A DNA stretch of 64,000 nt from CAWKDG01 sp963848355. GTDB taxonomy: Bacteria > Actinomycetota > Acidimicrobiia > Acidimicrobiales > UBA8190. Location of the stretch: positions 1,240,001 through 1,304,000 of the forward strand of contig CAWKDG010000012.1 in NCBI GenBank assembly GCA_963848355.1, written 5' to 3'. This document shows, one piece after another, positions 41,179 through 50,163 of the stretch; position 1 is the first letter of the stretch, and each line of letters starts with the position of its first letter. Both the position numbers and the translations under genes were made by a program. A model generated the notes under the pieces. The model had not been told where the DNA came from and did not search any database. It saw only the letters and a program-made list of their open reading frames with translations.

Positions 41179-41907
41179 ATGAACGTGCTCACGGGAGGTG
41201 GACTCTCGATCATCCCCGTGGCCCTGGCCATCGCCGTCGGCGTGTTCTTCGGTCTGTCCGCCATCGTGGCCATCTTCGTCGTCATCGTCGTCGCCAACCG
41301 GGCCGATCCCGATCCGACGGGCCGTCGTCCGTTGGCCGTCTATCTCTTCGGCGTGTCGTTCTTCTCCATCTTCGTCGTGCTCTTCGGGAGCTTCGCCATG
41401 GTGCTCGGCCTCGTGCAGCTCATCGGTAGTCATCCCGGCGTGGTCAGTGCCTCCCAGCACCCCGTGGGTGACTCCGTCACCCGGGTCGTCGTACTGGGCG
41501 GGATCATCGTGGCCGTGGCCGCCGTGTTGCTGCTGACTCATCTGCGCCGCGGCCTGAGCCTGCCCGAGGTGGTCAACGGTCAACCGGGTCCCGTCGCCCG
41601 CGTGGCCCAGAGCTACGCCGCCAGCGTGTCGTTCCTATGCGTGATAATCGCCGCCGTGTCCGTCGTCGTCTTCCTCTACGAGGTCGTCCGCATCCTCGCA
41701 CCCGGTGTCTTCGAACTGACGGGCACCCGCGTCGGTGCCGCCCGTGTGCTCCTCGCCGCGCTTTACCTGGCCTTCGCGGCGGCCGGCCTCGTGGCCGCCC
41801 ATGCCCGTCATCTGCCCTCCGGCGGATGGGGGCCCCTGGTCCAGACGGGGCCGGGGCCGGGATACGGCGCTCCGGTCGGTCCTCCGGCGTCACCGTCGCC
41901 GTACTGA
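41179..41907 (+). CDS. multi-pass membrane protein (DUF5671-like)
   Basis: A 242-residue integral membrane protein with about six hydrophobic helices: IPVALAIAVGVFFGLSAIVA, FFSIFVVLFGSFAMVLGLV, VVVLGGIIVAVAAVLLLTHL, ASVSFLCVIIAAVSVVVFLY, ARVLLAALYLAFAAAGLVAA and others. A proline/glycine-rich tail ends ASPSPY. The layout resembles DUF5671 proteins, whose function is unknown. The start is set by the promoter ending six bases upstream. A longer frame beginning at 41113 is rejected because it would include the promoter. Confidence 0.75.
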   Translation: MNVLTGGGLSIIPVALAIAVGVFFGLSAIVAIFVVIVVANRADPDPTGRRPLAVYLFGVSFFSIFVVLFGSFAMVLGLVQLIGSHPGVVSASQHPVGDSVTRVVVLGGIIVAVAAVLLLTHLRRGLSLPEVVNGQPGPVARVAQSYAASVSFLCVIIAAVSVVVFLYEVVRILAPGVFELTGTRVGAARVLLAALYLAFAAAGLVAAHARHLPSGGWGPLVQTGPGPGYGAPVGPPASPSPY

Positions 41908-41916
41908 CGACAGGGG

Positions 41917-43474
41917 TCAGCGGGTCAGGAGGAACTGCGTGATACCGGCGTCGATGGCGCGCGCGGCGCGTTGCTGCCAGGCGGGGGTGACGATGAGGGC
42001 GGCGTCGGTGGCGTTGCGCATGTTGGCGCACTCGATGAACACCTTGGGGACCGTCGTCAGGTTGATCCCGCCGAGGTCGTCTCGGGGCTGGATCCCGTCG
42101 ACGCCGTCATAGGAGCTCACCGGTTCCCCCGTCCCGGCCAGGAAGCTGTTGCGGAGGTCGGTGCCGAGCACGGCGGAGGAGGCGATGACCCCGTCATTGG
42201 GTCCGTCGGCCACGGGTTCGAGGATGGCGAAGCCGCGGCCGCCAGGTGGTCCGCCGTCGGCATGGATGGCGACGGCGGCGTCGGAATGGGCCCCGTTGCC
42301 GATGGCAGCGCGCTGGGTGACGCACGGTCCGACACCGGTGTTGGACGTGCGCGTCAGCACCACGATGGCGCCCTGGGCCCGCAGGTCGGCGGCGAGGTAT
42401 TCGGCCACGTTGAAATTGAACTGGGCCTCCGTGTAGCCGCTGTCGGTGGAGGAGCCGGAGGTGTCACACGCCTCTTCCTCGCGTCCGTTCCAGATCGGCT
42501 GGTCGATGTAGGCGGGATCGGCGCCGTTCCCCCCGTTGTGGCCGGGATCGATGGTGACGACCTGGCCCGCCAGGGGGGCTCCCTCGACGAGCCAGTATCC
42601 GGCTCCGCTGGGGATCCCGGCCATGCCGATGACCGGTTGGGCGAGGGGGTGGCCGGCGGCTGACCCTTCGAAGGCGGCGTCGCCGAAGGTGAACACGCCT
42701 CCGTCGGAGGCAGCCAACCGGTAGCCGCCGCCGGTGGGGGTCGACGCCATGCCGACGATGGGAGCGTCGAGGGTGGTGGCACCGAGCGAGCCGTGGTAGC
42801 CGGCGTCACCGAAGGTGAACACGCCTCCGTCTGACGCCACCAACCAGTAGCCACCGCCGGTGGGCGTCGCGGCCATGCCGACGATGGGGGCGTCGAGGGT
42901 GGTGCCTACCGAGCGAGCCGTGGTAGCCGGCGTCGCCGAAGCTGAACACGCCTCCGTCGGAGGCCACCAACCAGTAGCCACCGCCGGTGGGCGTCGCGGC
43001 CATGCCGACGATGGGGGCGTCGAGGGTGGTGGCACCGAGCGAGCCGTGGTAGCCGGCGTCGCCGAAGCTGAACACGCCTCCGTCGGAGGCCACCAACCAG
43101 TAGCCACCGCCGGTGGGCGTCGCGGCCATGCCGACGATGGGGGCGTCGAGGGTGGTGGCACCGAGCGAGCCGTGGTAGCCGGCGTCGCCGAAGCTGAACA
43201 CGCCTCCGTCGGAGGCCACCAACCAGTAGCCACCGCCGGTGGGCGTCGCGGCCATGCCGACGACGGGGGCGTCGAGGGTGGACCCCAGGAGGGATCCGTC
43301 GGCACCGGCGGAACCGAAGTGCAACACACCGCCGGCCGTCGAGGCGGTGACTGTCTGCGCCGCGGCCGGCGACGCCGGCGCCAGCACAGGAACTGTGCCG
43401 GTCAGGAGCGGGCACAGGACCGACGCCGACACCGCGGCGAGGAGGCGGAGGTGGGCTGGAAGCACTCGGCTCAT
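41917..43474 (-). pseudogene. secreted N-acetylmuramoyl-L-alanine amidase with repeat domain, frameshifted
   Basis: A cell-wall hydrolase. It has a signal peptide (MSRVLPAHLRLLAAVSASVL to ASPAAAQ) and several 42-residue repeats of the GGGYWLVASDGGVFSFGDA type. Then comes an Amidase_3 domain with the zinc/catalytic set: DPGHNGGNG, Glu in GREEEACDT, His in AVAIHADGG and VFIECANMRN. The ATG at 43474 follows GGGAGGA. The frame changes at 42903-42906, where one repeat unit is 127 instead of 126 bases. Removing one base restores a single protein of about 518 residues. As written, the amidase domain is out of frame with its signal peptide. Confidence 0.85.
42749..43253. repeat. 126-bp tandem repeats in the amidase gene
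   Basis: Four consecutive units start at 42749, 42875, 43002 and 43128, with partial units on both sides. Three intervals are 126 bases and one, 42875 to 43002, is 127. Each encodes a 42-residue block with TGGGYWLVASDGG and FGDAGYHGSLG. Such blocks are common in secreted actinobacterial proteins and may form a beta-propeller-like wall-binding module. Confidence 0.9.
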
Positions 43475-43585
43475 GGCATTCCTCCCCGATCCCGTATCGC
43501 CGGTTCGACGCTGTGGCGCGTCTTTCCGTGAACGCCGCAGGGCCGTGCCCCGTAACCGCACGCGAACGACGAACGGCGGAGGGCC

Positions 43586-44398
43586 ATGATGATGACAGAC
43601 CGATTCACGAGGACGCGTACGCCCGGTCGCGGACACCCGCGCACCGGCCGCTGGCGCCGCATGCTGGCGGCGACGTCACTCGGTACCCTCGTCGTGGTCG
43701 TGGTCGCCGGGGCTGCCGGCACGGGCGTGGCGGCGGCCGGGACCCCGACGGTGCAGGTGGCCACCAATGCGATGTTCGGCATCATCTTGACCACCGATTC
43801 GGGCATGGCGCTCTACACTCTCACCACGGACCACAACGGGCAGAGTACGTGCCACGGGTCCTGTGCCGCGGCATGGCCGGCGTTGACCGTTCCCGCCGGA
43901 ACGGTCCCGACCGGGGGGCCGGGGGTCACGGGTACGGTGGGCACGTCCGAGCAGTCGAACGGGACCTTCCAAGTCACGTACAACGGCGCTCCCCTCTACA
44001 CGTTCGTCGGCGATGCGTCCCCCGGGCAGGTGAACGGCAACAACGTGGCCGACTTCTTCGTCGTGACCGTGGCCCCGGCGACGACCACCACCACGACGGA
44101 ACCCGGCGCCCCACCCCCCAACGGCGCACCGGCCGCCGGCACCGCACCGCCCACCGCCACCTCGTCGACACCGACACCGACACCGGCGTCGACCGGCCCG
44201 GCGCCGTCGACGGCCTCCTCGGCCAAAACGGCGCCGGGTGTCACCTCCGCCTCGGAAGGAGCGCTCGCCTTCACGGGCACGGGACCGGGCCTGACCTGGC
44301 TGTTGGCTCTGGGAGTCCTCCTCGTCGGCCTCGGCCTGGTGGTGCTCGGTGCCGTCCGGGCGGTCGGAACGGCCCGGACGTCGAAAGCGGAGACCTGA
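43586..44398 (+). CDS. secreted COG4315-type repeat protein with LAFTG sorting signal
   Basis: A 270-residue secreted protein. After a basic N-terminus and hydrophobic signal (LGTLVVVVVAGAAGTGVAAA) come two repeats of the secreted-lipoprotein COG4315 type: MALYTLTTDHNG with CHGSCAAAWPAL, and APLYTFVGDASPGQVNG. A Thr/Pro/Ala-rich spacer follows, then LAFTG from residue 227, a hydrophobic helix and a basic end. This is the layout of class E sortase substrates (LAxTG), so wall anchoring is likely. No sortase gene lies in the window. GGAGGG precedes the ATG. Function of the repeats is unknown. Confidence 0.85.
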   Translation: MMMTDRFTRTRTPGRGHPRTGRWRRMLAATSLGTLVVVVVAGAAGTGVAAAGTPTVQVATNAMFGIILTTDSGMALYTLTTDHNGQSTCHGSCAAAWPALTVPAGTVPTGGPGVTGTVGTSEQSNGTFQVTYNGAPLYTFVGDASPGQVNGNNVADFFVVTVAPATTTTTTEPGAPPPNGAPAAGTAPPTATSSTPTPTPASTGPAPSTASSAKTAPGVTSASEGALAFTGTGPGLTWLLALGVLLVGLGLVVLGAVRAVGTARTSKAET

Positions 44399-44655
44399 GC
44401 GCGATCCGGATCACCGTCCACGTCCACCCCCGGTCGTCGCACGAGAGGCGGGTGTGGGACGGCGACCGTCTCGAGCTGTGGATCCGCCAGGCCCCGGTCG
44501 ACGGGGTCGCCAACGCGGCCACGCTGGCCGAGGTGGCCGAGTGGCTCGGCGTCCCCCGGCGCCGGGTGCGACTGGTGTCGGGCACCACCGCTCGCACCAA
44601 GGTCCTCGAGATCGAGGGGGTGGCGGCGTTGCCTCCACCTGACGGTCCACGCTGA
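44395..44655 (+). CDS. DUF167/YggU family small protein, unusual start
   Basis: An 86-residue protein matching the DUF167 family (ITVHVHPRSSHERRVWDG, VDGVANAATLAEVAEWLGVPRR, VRLVSGTTARTKVLEIEG), a widely conserved family of unknown function. Homology begins right at the stop of the preceding gene. No ATG, GTG or TTG is present nearby in frame, so translation probably begins at CTG 44395, which overlaps the upstream stop as CTGA. GGAG lies just upstream. Coupled re-initiation is the simplest reading. Confidence 0.75.
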   Translation: MSAIRITVHVHPRSSHERRVWDGDRLELWIRQAPVDGVANAATLAEVAEWLGVPRRRVRLVSGTTARTKVLEIEGVAALPPPDGPR

Positions 44656-44680
44656 CGCCGTCCGCCTGCCCGGAACGCGC

Positions 44681-45781
44681 CTAGGTGGCGGCGCGCCCCG
44701 GGAGGTCGTAGAAGCGGCGGGCGTTGGCCCCCGCCACGCGGGCGAGGGCCTGGTCCGACAGTCTCTCCTGGTTGTGCTCGAGCAGCTCGGTCGTGGCCCG
44801 GGGCCAGGCGCCGTCCCAGTGCGGGTAGTCGCTGGCGAACATGATGCATTCGTCACCGAGCATCTCGGCCACGAAGGGCACGCCGTTCTCGTCGGGCTCG
44901 CACGTCACCACCACGTTGCCGGCGGCGACATACTCGGCCGGGGGCTTGCACCAACCGCCGGGGATCCAGTCGCCACGCGATTCGTAGTGCTCGTGCAGGC
45001 GCTCCACGAACCACGGCAGCCACCCCACCCCGGCTTCGAGGAACGCCACCCGGAGGGCGGGATGGCGGTCGAAGACGCCGCCGCTCACCAGAGCCGTCAT
45101 GGCCGTCATCTGGTCGAACGGGAAGCTGATGCAGTGGACCTGGATGTAGTTGGTGAAGCGGTCCACCCCGATCTTCGGGAGGTGGATGCCCGGTGCCCCG
45201 TGGACACCGAGGGCCATGCCCATCTCCGCCGCCGCCGCGTAGAACGGGTCGAGGTCGGCATGGTCGAGGTTGCGTGTCTTCAGGCCGGGCGGGATCACCG
45301 TGCAGACGAGGCCGAGTTCCTTGGCCTCGGTCATCACGGCGATGGCGTCGGCGCCGTGTTCGATGGGCACCACGGCCGCGGCGAAGAGCCGTCCCCCGCT
45401 GCGGGCGCAGAAGTCGGCCGCCCAGGTGTTGTAGATCCGGGCCACGGCCGCTGCGAGGGCAGGGTCCTCGATGGTGGGGACGCACAGCCCGAAGCTCGGG
45501 AACATCACCATGGCGTCGATCCCGTCTGCATCGGCGTTGGCCAGCACACCCTCGGGCGATCCCGGGTCCACACCGGGCGCCTCGGTCATGCCGTGCTGCG
45601 GCGGGCACCCGGCGCCGGGGCCTTCGTAGAAGGGATAGGGACGGCCTTCGACGAGAACACCGAGGGAGGTGTCGGTCCGTATGCCGATCTGATCGGGGAA
45701 CCTGGTCATGAGCTCGCCGAACAGCGACGGCGGCTCGATCATGTGGGCGTCGGCGTCGACGATCTCGACCGACGTCCTCAT
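44681..45781 (-). CDS. amidohydrolase 2 family (PF04909) metal-dependent hydrolase
   Basis: A 366-residue TIM-barrel protein. VDADAHMIEPP carries the first metal motif, GVHGAPGIHLP a barrel-strand His, and ASDYPHWDGAWP the conserved Asp-containing end motif. Relatives include ACMSD-type decarboxylases and ring-opening hydrolases of catabolic pathways. It starts at ATG 45781, which overlaps the stop of the alcohol dehydrogenase gene by one base, so the two are coupled. Two similar proteins are encoded at 50.8 and 52.0 kb, so a common substrate class is likely. Confidence 0.88.
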   Translation of the reverse strand: MRTSVEIVDADAHMIEPPSLFGELMTRFPDQIGIRTDTSLGVLVEGRPYPFYEGPGAGCPPQHGMTEAPGVDPGSPEGVLANADADGIDAMVMFPSFGLCVPTIEDPALAAAVARIYNTWAADFCARSGGRLFAAAVVPIEHGADAIAVMTEAKELGLVCTVIPPGLKTRNLDHADLDPFYAAAAEMGMALGVHGAPGIHLPKIGVDRFTNYIQVHCISFPFDQMTAMTALVSGGVFDRHPALRVAFLEAGVGWLPWFVERLHEHYESRGDWIPGGWCKPPAEYVAAGNVVVTCEPDENGVPFVAEMLGDECIMFASDYPHWDGAWPRATTELLEHNQERLSDQALARVAGANARRFYDLPGRAAT

Positions 45782-46899
45782 CACGCCCCCTTCTCGTCGA
45801 AGACGATCACGCTGCGCACGACCTCGCCCGCCTCCATGGCCCGGAAAGCGTCGTTGATGTCGTCGAGCCCGATCCGGCGGCTCACCATGCCCTCGGCGTC
45901 GATGGTGCCGCGGCTCACCAGATCGACGAGCGACGGAAAATCCCGGTCGGGGTCGGTCGAGCCGTAGACGCAGCCCACCAGGGTCTTGGCCCCCACGAAG
46001 AGCTCGAAGGCGGAGAAGGTGACCTGCTCGGAGGGCGACCCTGCCCCCACCAGCACGGCGGTCCCGCCACGCCGGGCCGCCTCGAAGGCGAGGCGGATCG
46101 TCGGCGCCCGGCCCACGACCTCGAAGGCGTAGTCGACGCCCAGCCCGCCCGTGAGGGCCTGGATGGCGGCGACGGGGTCCTCGCTCGACGAGTCGACGAC
46201 GGCCGTGGCCCCCATCGTCTTCGCCGCCGGCAGCTTGGCCGCCATGCGGTCGACGGCCACGATGGTCGAGGCCCCGGCCAGTCGTGCCCCCTGGATGACC
46301 GACAACCCCACGCCGCCGCAGCCGATCACCGCCACCGTGGAGCCGGGCTCGACGCCGGCGGTGTGCCAGACGGCACCGACCCCGGTGGACAGGGCGCAGC
46401 CGACCAGGGCGGCGAGCTCGAGGGGGGCGGCGACGTCGACGGGAACGACCTGGCGCTCGGGCACGAGCGTCTCCTCGGCGAAGGTGGCCGTCCCCAGCCC
46501 GCGGATCAGCTTGACGCCGTCGACCGACGCGTAGGGACCGCCGATGGACTCGGCCATGCCCGTGTTGCACAGCATGGGCTGTCCGGCCAGGCACCAGAAG
46601 CACTGGCGGCACGGCGGCATCCATGTGAGGACGACGTGGTCACCCACGGCCACCCTGGTCACCGACGACCCCACCTCCGCCACCACACCGGAGCCCTCGT
46701 GGCCGAGGACGGTGGGGAACATGAAGGGGAGGGTCCCGTTCTGCACCGACAGGTCGGAGTGGCAGACGCCGCTGGCCGCCATCCGCACCCGCACGTCGTG
46801 GGGACCCACCGGCTCGAGCGTGATCTCCTCGACGACGAAGGGCGACCCCGCCTCGCGCAGCACCGCGGCGCGCACCGGCGCCCCGGCGGCCGGCGTCAC
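45781..46899 (-). CDS. zinc-dependent alcohol dehydrogenase (class III-like)
   Basis: A 372-residue medium-chain dehydrogenase with catalytic-zinc motifs GVCHSDLS and GHEGSGVV. The structural-zinc cysteines are in PPCRQCFWCLAGQPMLC, and the nucleotide motif is VIGCGGVGLSVIQGARLAGA. It resembles NAD- or mycothiol-type alcohol dehydrogenases of actinobacteria. The GTG start overlaps the stop of the D-aminoacylase-like gene (GTGA), and its own stop overlaps the amidohydrolase start, so all three are translated in series. It likely oxidises an alcohol intermediate. Confidence 0.92.
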   Translation of the reverse strand: MTPAAGAPVRAAVLREAGSPFVVEEITLEPVGPHDVRVRMAASGVCHSDLSVQNGTLPFMFPTVLGHEGSGVVAEVGSSVTRVAVGDHVVLTWMPPCRQCFWCLAGQPMLCNTGMAESIGGPYASVDGVKLIRGLGTATFAEETLVPERQVVPVDVAAPLELAALVGCALSTGVGAVWHTAGVEPGSTVAVIGCGGVGLSVIQGARLAGASTIVAVDRMAAKLPAAKTMGATAVVDSSSEDPVAAIQALTGGLGVDYAFEVVGRAPTIRLAFEAARRGGTAVLVGAGSPSEQVTFSAFELFVGAKTLVGCVYGSTDPDRDFPSLVDLVSRGTIDAEGMVSRRIGLDDINDAFRAMEAGEVVRSVIVFDEKGA

Positions 46900-48627
46900 G
46901 AGGCCACCGCCACGCCGGGGACGGTCACCGTGTCGGTGTCACGACCCGATCGGAGCACGGCTCCGGGGAGAGCCCCCGTGAATGTCCCCGTCCGTACGAT
47001 CTCGGTGCCGTTCACGAGGACGTGCTCGATGCCCTCGGCCTCGGCGTAGAGGCGGCTGGCGCCCCCGGGCAGGTCGGAGCGCGTGCGTTCGGGGAGCTGC
47101 CCCACCCGATCGGGGTCGAAGATGACGACGTCGGCGAACGACCCCGGGACGAGGCGCCCCCGGTCGCGCAGCCCGTAGAGGCGGGCCGGGACCTCGGTCA
47201 ATTGATGGACTGCCTCCTCCCACGAGAGGAGGTGGCGTTTGCGCACCCCCTCGCCCAGGAGCGACGTCGAGTAGATGGCCCCGCACATGACGTCGAGATG
47301 GGCACCGGCGTCCGACCCACCCACCACGGTGCGCGGGTCGCGCCACACGTCGGCCTTCAGCTCCCAGTCGGCCTCGGACTCGGGGATGGGCGGGCGCAGT
47401 CCCGTGCGCAGCTCGTCGGCGATGACGATGTCGAGGAGGGCGTCGAAAGGCTCCTGGTCCCGCTCGGCGGCCACTTCGCCCACCGACCGGCCCTCGTAGG
47501 CCTTGTTGGCGGGGGCGAACGTCTCGTCGATCAGGAGCATCTGCCAGTTGGCGAGGGCCCCGATGATGCCGGCCTCCTTGGAGCGCGCCCCCTCGTCGAG
47601 ACGACGGCGCACGGCCGGGTCCGACAACTGCCTGATGCGCTCGGCCACGGGAACGGCGAAGAGCTCGCGCCAGCCCGGGAGGCCGTCGATGATGGCCCCG
47701 TGCTCGAAGGAGAGACGGATCTTCATGGTGTGGGGCAGCGTGAGCGCCACCACCGTCGCCCCCCGCTCGGCGGCGGCCGTCGACGCCGCCAGTTGGTGCT
47801 CGAGTCCGGCGCGGTTCATGGCCGACACACCGAGGACGTTCCAGTTGACGGGGCGGTCGGCCAAGAGTGACAACGTGGCCATCAGGTCGACCTCGTCGTC
47901 GGAGAAACCGTTCAGGCATCCGGGGACGATGATCTCGAGGGTGGTGCCGTCGTGCTCGCCCACCGCCGCGCACAACACCTCGATCTCAGCGCGGGTCGCC
48001 GCGCGAGGGGACGGGAGAGCCGTCACCGTCGTTGTGGGTGTGGGCCTGCGAGGTGGAGAAGCCGAGGGCACCCTCCTCGACGCAGCGGTGCACCATCGCC
48101 ACCATCGAGGCGATCTGCTTCTCGGTGGCCGGCGATCCCACGGCCGACTCGCCCATGATCGAGCGCCGGACGGCCGAGTGCCCGACGAGGAAACCGGCGT
48201 TCACCCCGATGAGCCCGTCGAGACGACCGAGCCAGTCCCCGAACGAGGACCACGACCAGTCGAGCTGCTCGAGCGAGGAGAGCGGCATCCCTTCCACGCG
48301 CGCCATCATCCGGGCCAGGTAGTCGGCGTGCTCCGGTCCCGACGGGGCCAGGGAGAACCCGCAGTTGCCGCCGATCACGGTGGTCACGCCGTGCAGTGGC
48401 GAGGGACTGGCCGACGGGTCCCACGTCAGTTGGGCGTCGTAGTGGGTGTGGAGATCGACGAACCCGGGCGCGACAAAGAGGCCGTCGGCGTCGATGATGG
48501 TCCGGGCTGTCTCGTCGGTGTCGTCCACCGACCGCACGCGGCCGGCGTCGACGGCCACATCGGCCTGCCGGGCGGGAGCGCCGGTGCCGTCGATGACGGT
48601 GCCGCCGCGGATCAGAAGGTCGAGCAT
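46896..48627 (-). pseudogene. N-acyl-D-amino-acid deacylase family amidohydrolase, frameshifted
   Basis: About 577 codons in two frames. The first part has LIRGGTVIDGTG, the metal motif DLHTHYDAQ, NCGFSLAP and GALGFSTSQAHTHNDGDGSP. The second has AEIEVLCAAVGEHDGT, TMKIRLSFEHG, GGSDAGAHLDVM with the conserved Asp, and LVPGSFADVVIFDPDR. The frames switch at about 48000-48005 in the context CGCGCGGCG. A 2-base loss would explain it and restore PVPSR plus AATRAEIE, the usual family motif. If intact it would hydrolyse an N-acyl or cyclic amide bond. ATG 48627 follows GGAGGA. Confidence 0.82.
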
Positions 48628-48648
48628 GTGGTCTCCTCCGGGAGTCGG

Positions 48649-50109
48649 CTACGAGGCCGGGAAGCGCAGGACGGTACGGGGACGGGTGAAGGCGCGCATG
48701 CCCTCGGGTCCGAGCTCGACGCCGTACCCCGACTGTTTCCACCCGCCGAACGGGGCCCGGTAGTCCATGGCGGAGGTCCCGTGGGCGTTCACGAACACGG
48801 TGCCCGCCTGGAGGCGGCCGATCACGTCGTCGGCCACGGCCTCGTCGGCCGTCCAGATGGAGGCGCACAGCCCGAAGGGGGTGGCGTTGGCCCGATCGAC
48901 GGCCTCGTCCAGGCTGCGGTAGCCGAGGACGGGGAGCGCCGGCGCGAACTGCTCGTCGCACACGATGGAGGCGTCGTCGTCGGCGCCGTCGACGATGGCC
49001 GGCGAGACGAGGTAACCGCCGGCACCGGCGTCCTCGTCGCGGACACGCGCCGGGCGGTGCACCCGGGCGCCGGCCGCCTCGGCCTGGGCCAGCATGGCCT
49101 CCACCCTGTCGCGGGCCTGCGGTCGATGAACGGGGCCCATGGTGACCTCGTCGGCCAGTCCGTCACCCACCACCTCCGTCCCCACCCGGGCCACGAGGGC
49201 CTCGACCATGGCGGCGACGTTGTCCTCGGGGACGAACAGGCGCTTGACGGCCATGCACACCTGACCGCTCGTGATGAAGGCGGCCTCGACGATCTTGGCG
49301 GCCAGGGCGTCGTCGATCTCGACGTCGGGGGCGACGAGGGCGGCGTCGTTGCCCCCGAGTTCGAGGACGACCGGGGTGAGGGCGCCCGAGGCGCCGGCCA
49401 TGACGGCCCGGCCCGTGGGCACCCCGCCGGTGAACGAGACCATGTCCACGTCCGGGTGGGCCACCAGGGCCTCACCCAGCTCGGCGCCCGGACCGTTGAC
49501 GGCGTTGACGACGCCGGGCGGCAGGGCCTCGGCCATCGCCGCGGCCACGGCCAGGACGGCTCCGGGGCACGTCGGTGGCGCCTTCACCACCACCGTGTTC
49601 CCCGTCAGCAGGGCGGGCAGGAGCTTGTTGCCGAGCACGGAGACGGGCCAGTTGAAGGGGAGGACGGCGGCCACGACGCCGTAGGGGATGTACTCCACCG
49701 TGGTCCGCCGTCCACCGCCGCCGGTGAGGGTCCGGGCGGCCAGGGCGTCGGCGGCCAGGGGGGCGAAGGCCCCGGCCATCCCGCCCATGGTGCCGGCGTC
49801 GAACTGGGCCTCCCAGAGCACCTTGCCGTGTTCGCGGGTGAGCAGCCGGGCCAGGTCCGACGCGCCCACCACGGCGGCAGCGGCCGACGCCGCCTTGCCC
49901 ACCAGCTCGGCCCGCTCGTCGTGCGACAGCGCCGCCCATCCCGGCGCCGCCCGGCGCGCCGCGGCCACGGCCCGGTCGACCTGCGCCGTCGACGCCGACG
50001 GTCCGTCGAGGACGACCTCGGCCGGCCGGACCGGGTTGGTGACCGGGTACGTCCCCGCCTCGCCCGCCACCACCTCGCCGTCGATGACCAGTCCGATGTG
50101 TGCGCCCAC
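48649..50109 (-). CDS. aldehyde dehydrogenase (NAD(P)-dependent)
   Basis: A 486-residue aldehyde dehydrogenase. VLPFNWPVSVLGNKLLPAL is the family signature, VLELGGND supplies the general-base Glu, and SGQVCMAVKRLF the catalytic Cys. PFGGWKQSGYGVELG is the C-terminal motif. It oxidises an aldehyde to its acid. The GTG at 50109, with GGAGG six bases upstream, begins the protein as MGAHIGLVIDGE. The perfect 9-bp inverted repeat at 50122 lies directly before this ribosome-binding region, so the divergent TetR protein probably represses this operon. Confidence 0.94.
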   Translation of the reverse strand: MGAHIGLVIDGEVVAGEAGTYPVTNPVRPAEVVLDGPSASTAQVDRAVAAARRAAPGWAALSHDERAELVGKAASAAAAVVGASDLARLLTREHGKVLWEAQFDAGTMGGMAGAFAPLAADALAARTLTGGGGRRTTVEYIPYGVVAAVLPFNWPVSVLGNKLLPALLTGNTVVVKAPPTCPGAVLAVAAAMAEALPPGVVNAVNGPGAELGEALVAHPDVDMVSFTGGVPTGRAVMAGASGALTPVVLELGGNDAALVAPDVEIDDALAAKIVEAAFITSGQVCMAVKRLFVPEDNVAAMVEALVARVGTEVVGDGLADEVTMGPVHRPQARDRVEAMLAQAEAAGARVHRPARVRDEDAGAGGYLVSPAIVDGADDDASIVCDEQFAPALPVLGYRSLDEAVDRANATPFGLCASIWTADEAVADDVIGRLQAGTVFVNAHGTSAMDYRAPFGGWKQSGYGVELGPEGMRAFTRPRTVLRFPAS

Positions 50110-50121
50110 TGCGTGCCCTCC

Positions 50122-50144
50122 CCCGGAGAATGCCGTTCTCCGGG
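50122..50144. promoter_or_regulatory. TetR operator (perfect 9-bp inverted repeat)
   Basis: CCCGGAGAA, a 5-base spacer TGCCG and TTCTCCGGG form a perfect palindrome between the divergent aldehyde dehydrogenase (start 50109) and TetR (start 50164) genes. Size and position are those of a TetR auto-operator that controls both directions. It is unrelated in sequence to the CTGAC palindromes. Confidence 0.75.
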
Positions 50145-50163
50145 ATGATAGTTTCCCTTCCCG

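Noticed and set aside
42749..43253. Regularly spaced repeats that could suggest a CRISPR array
   Set aside because: The 126-bp units are contiguous, without unique spacers, and encode a conserved 42-residue protein block in an amidase gene.
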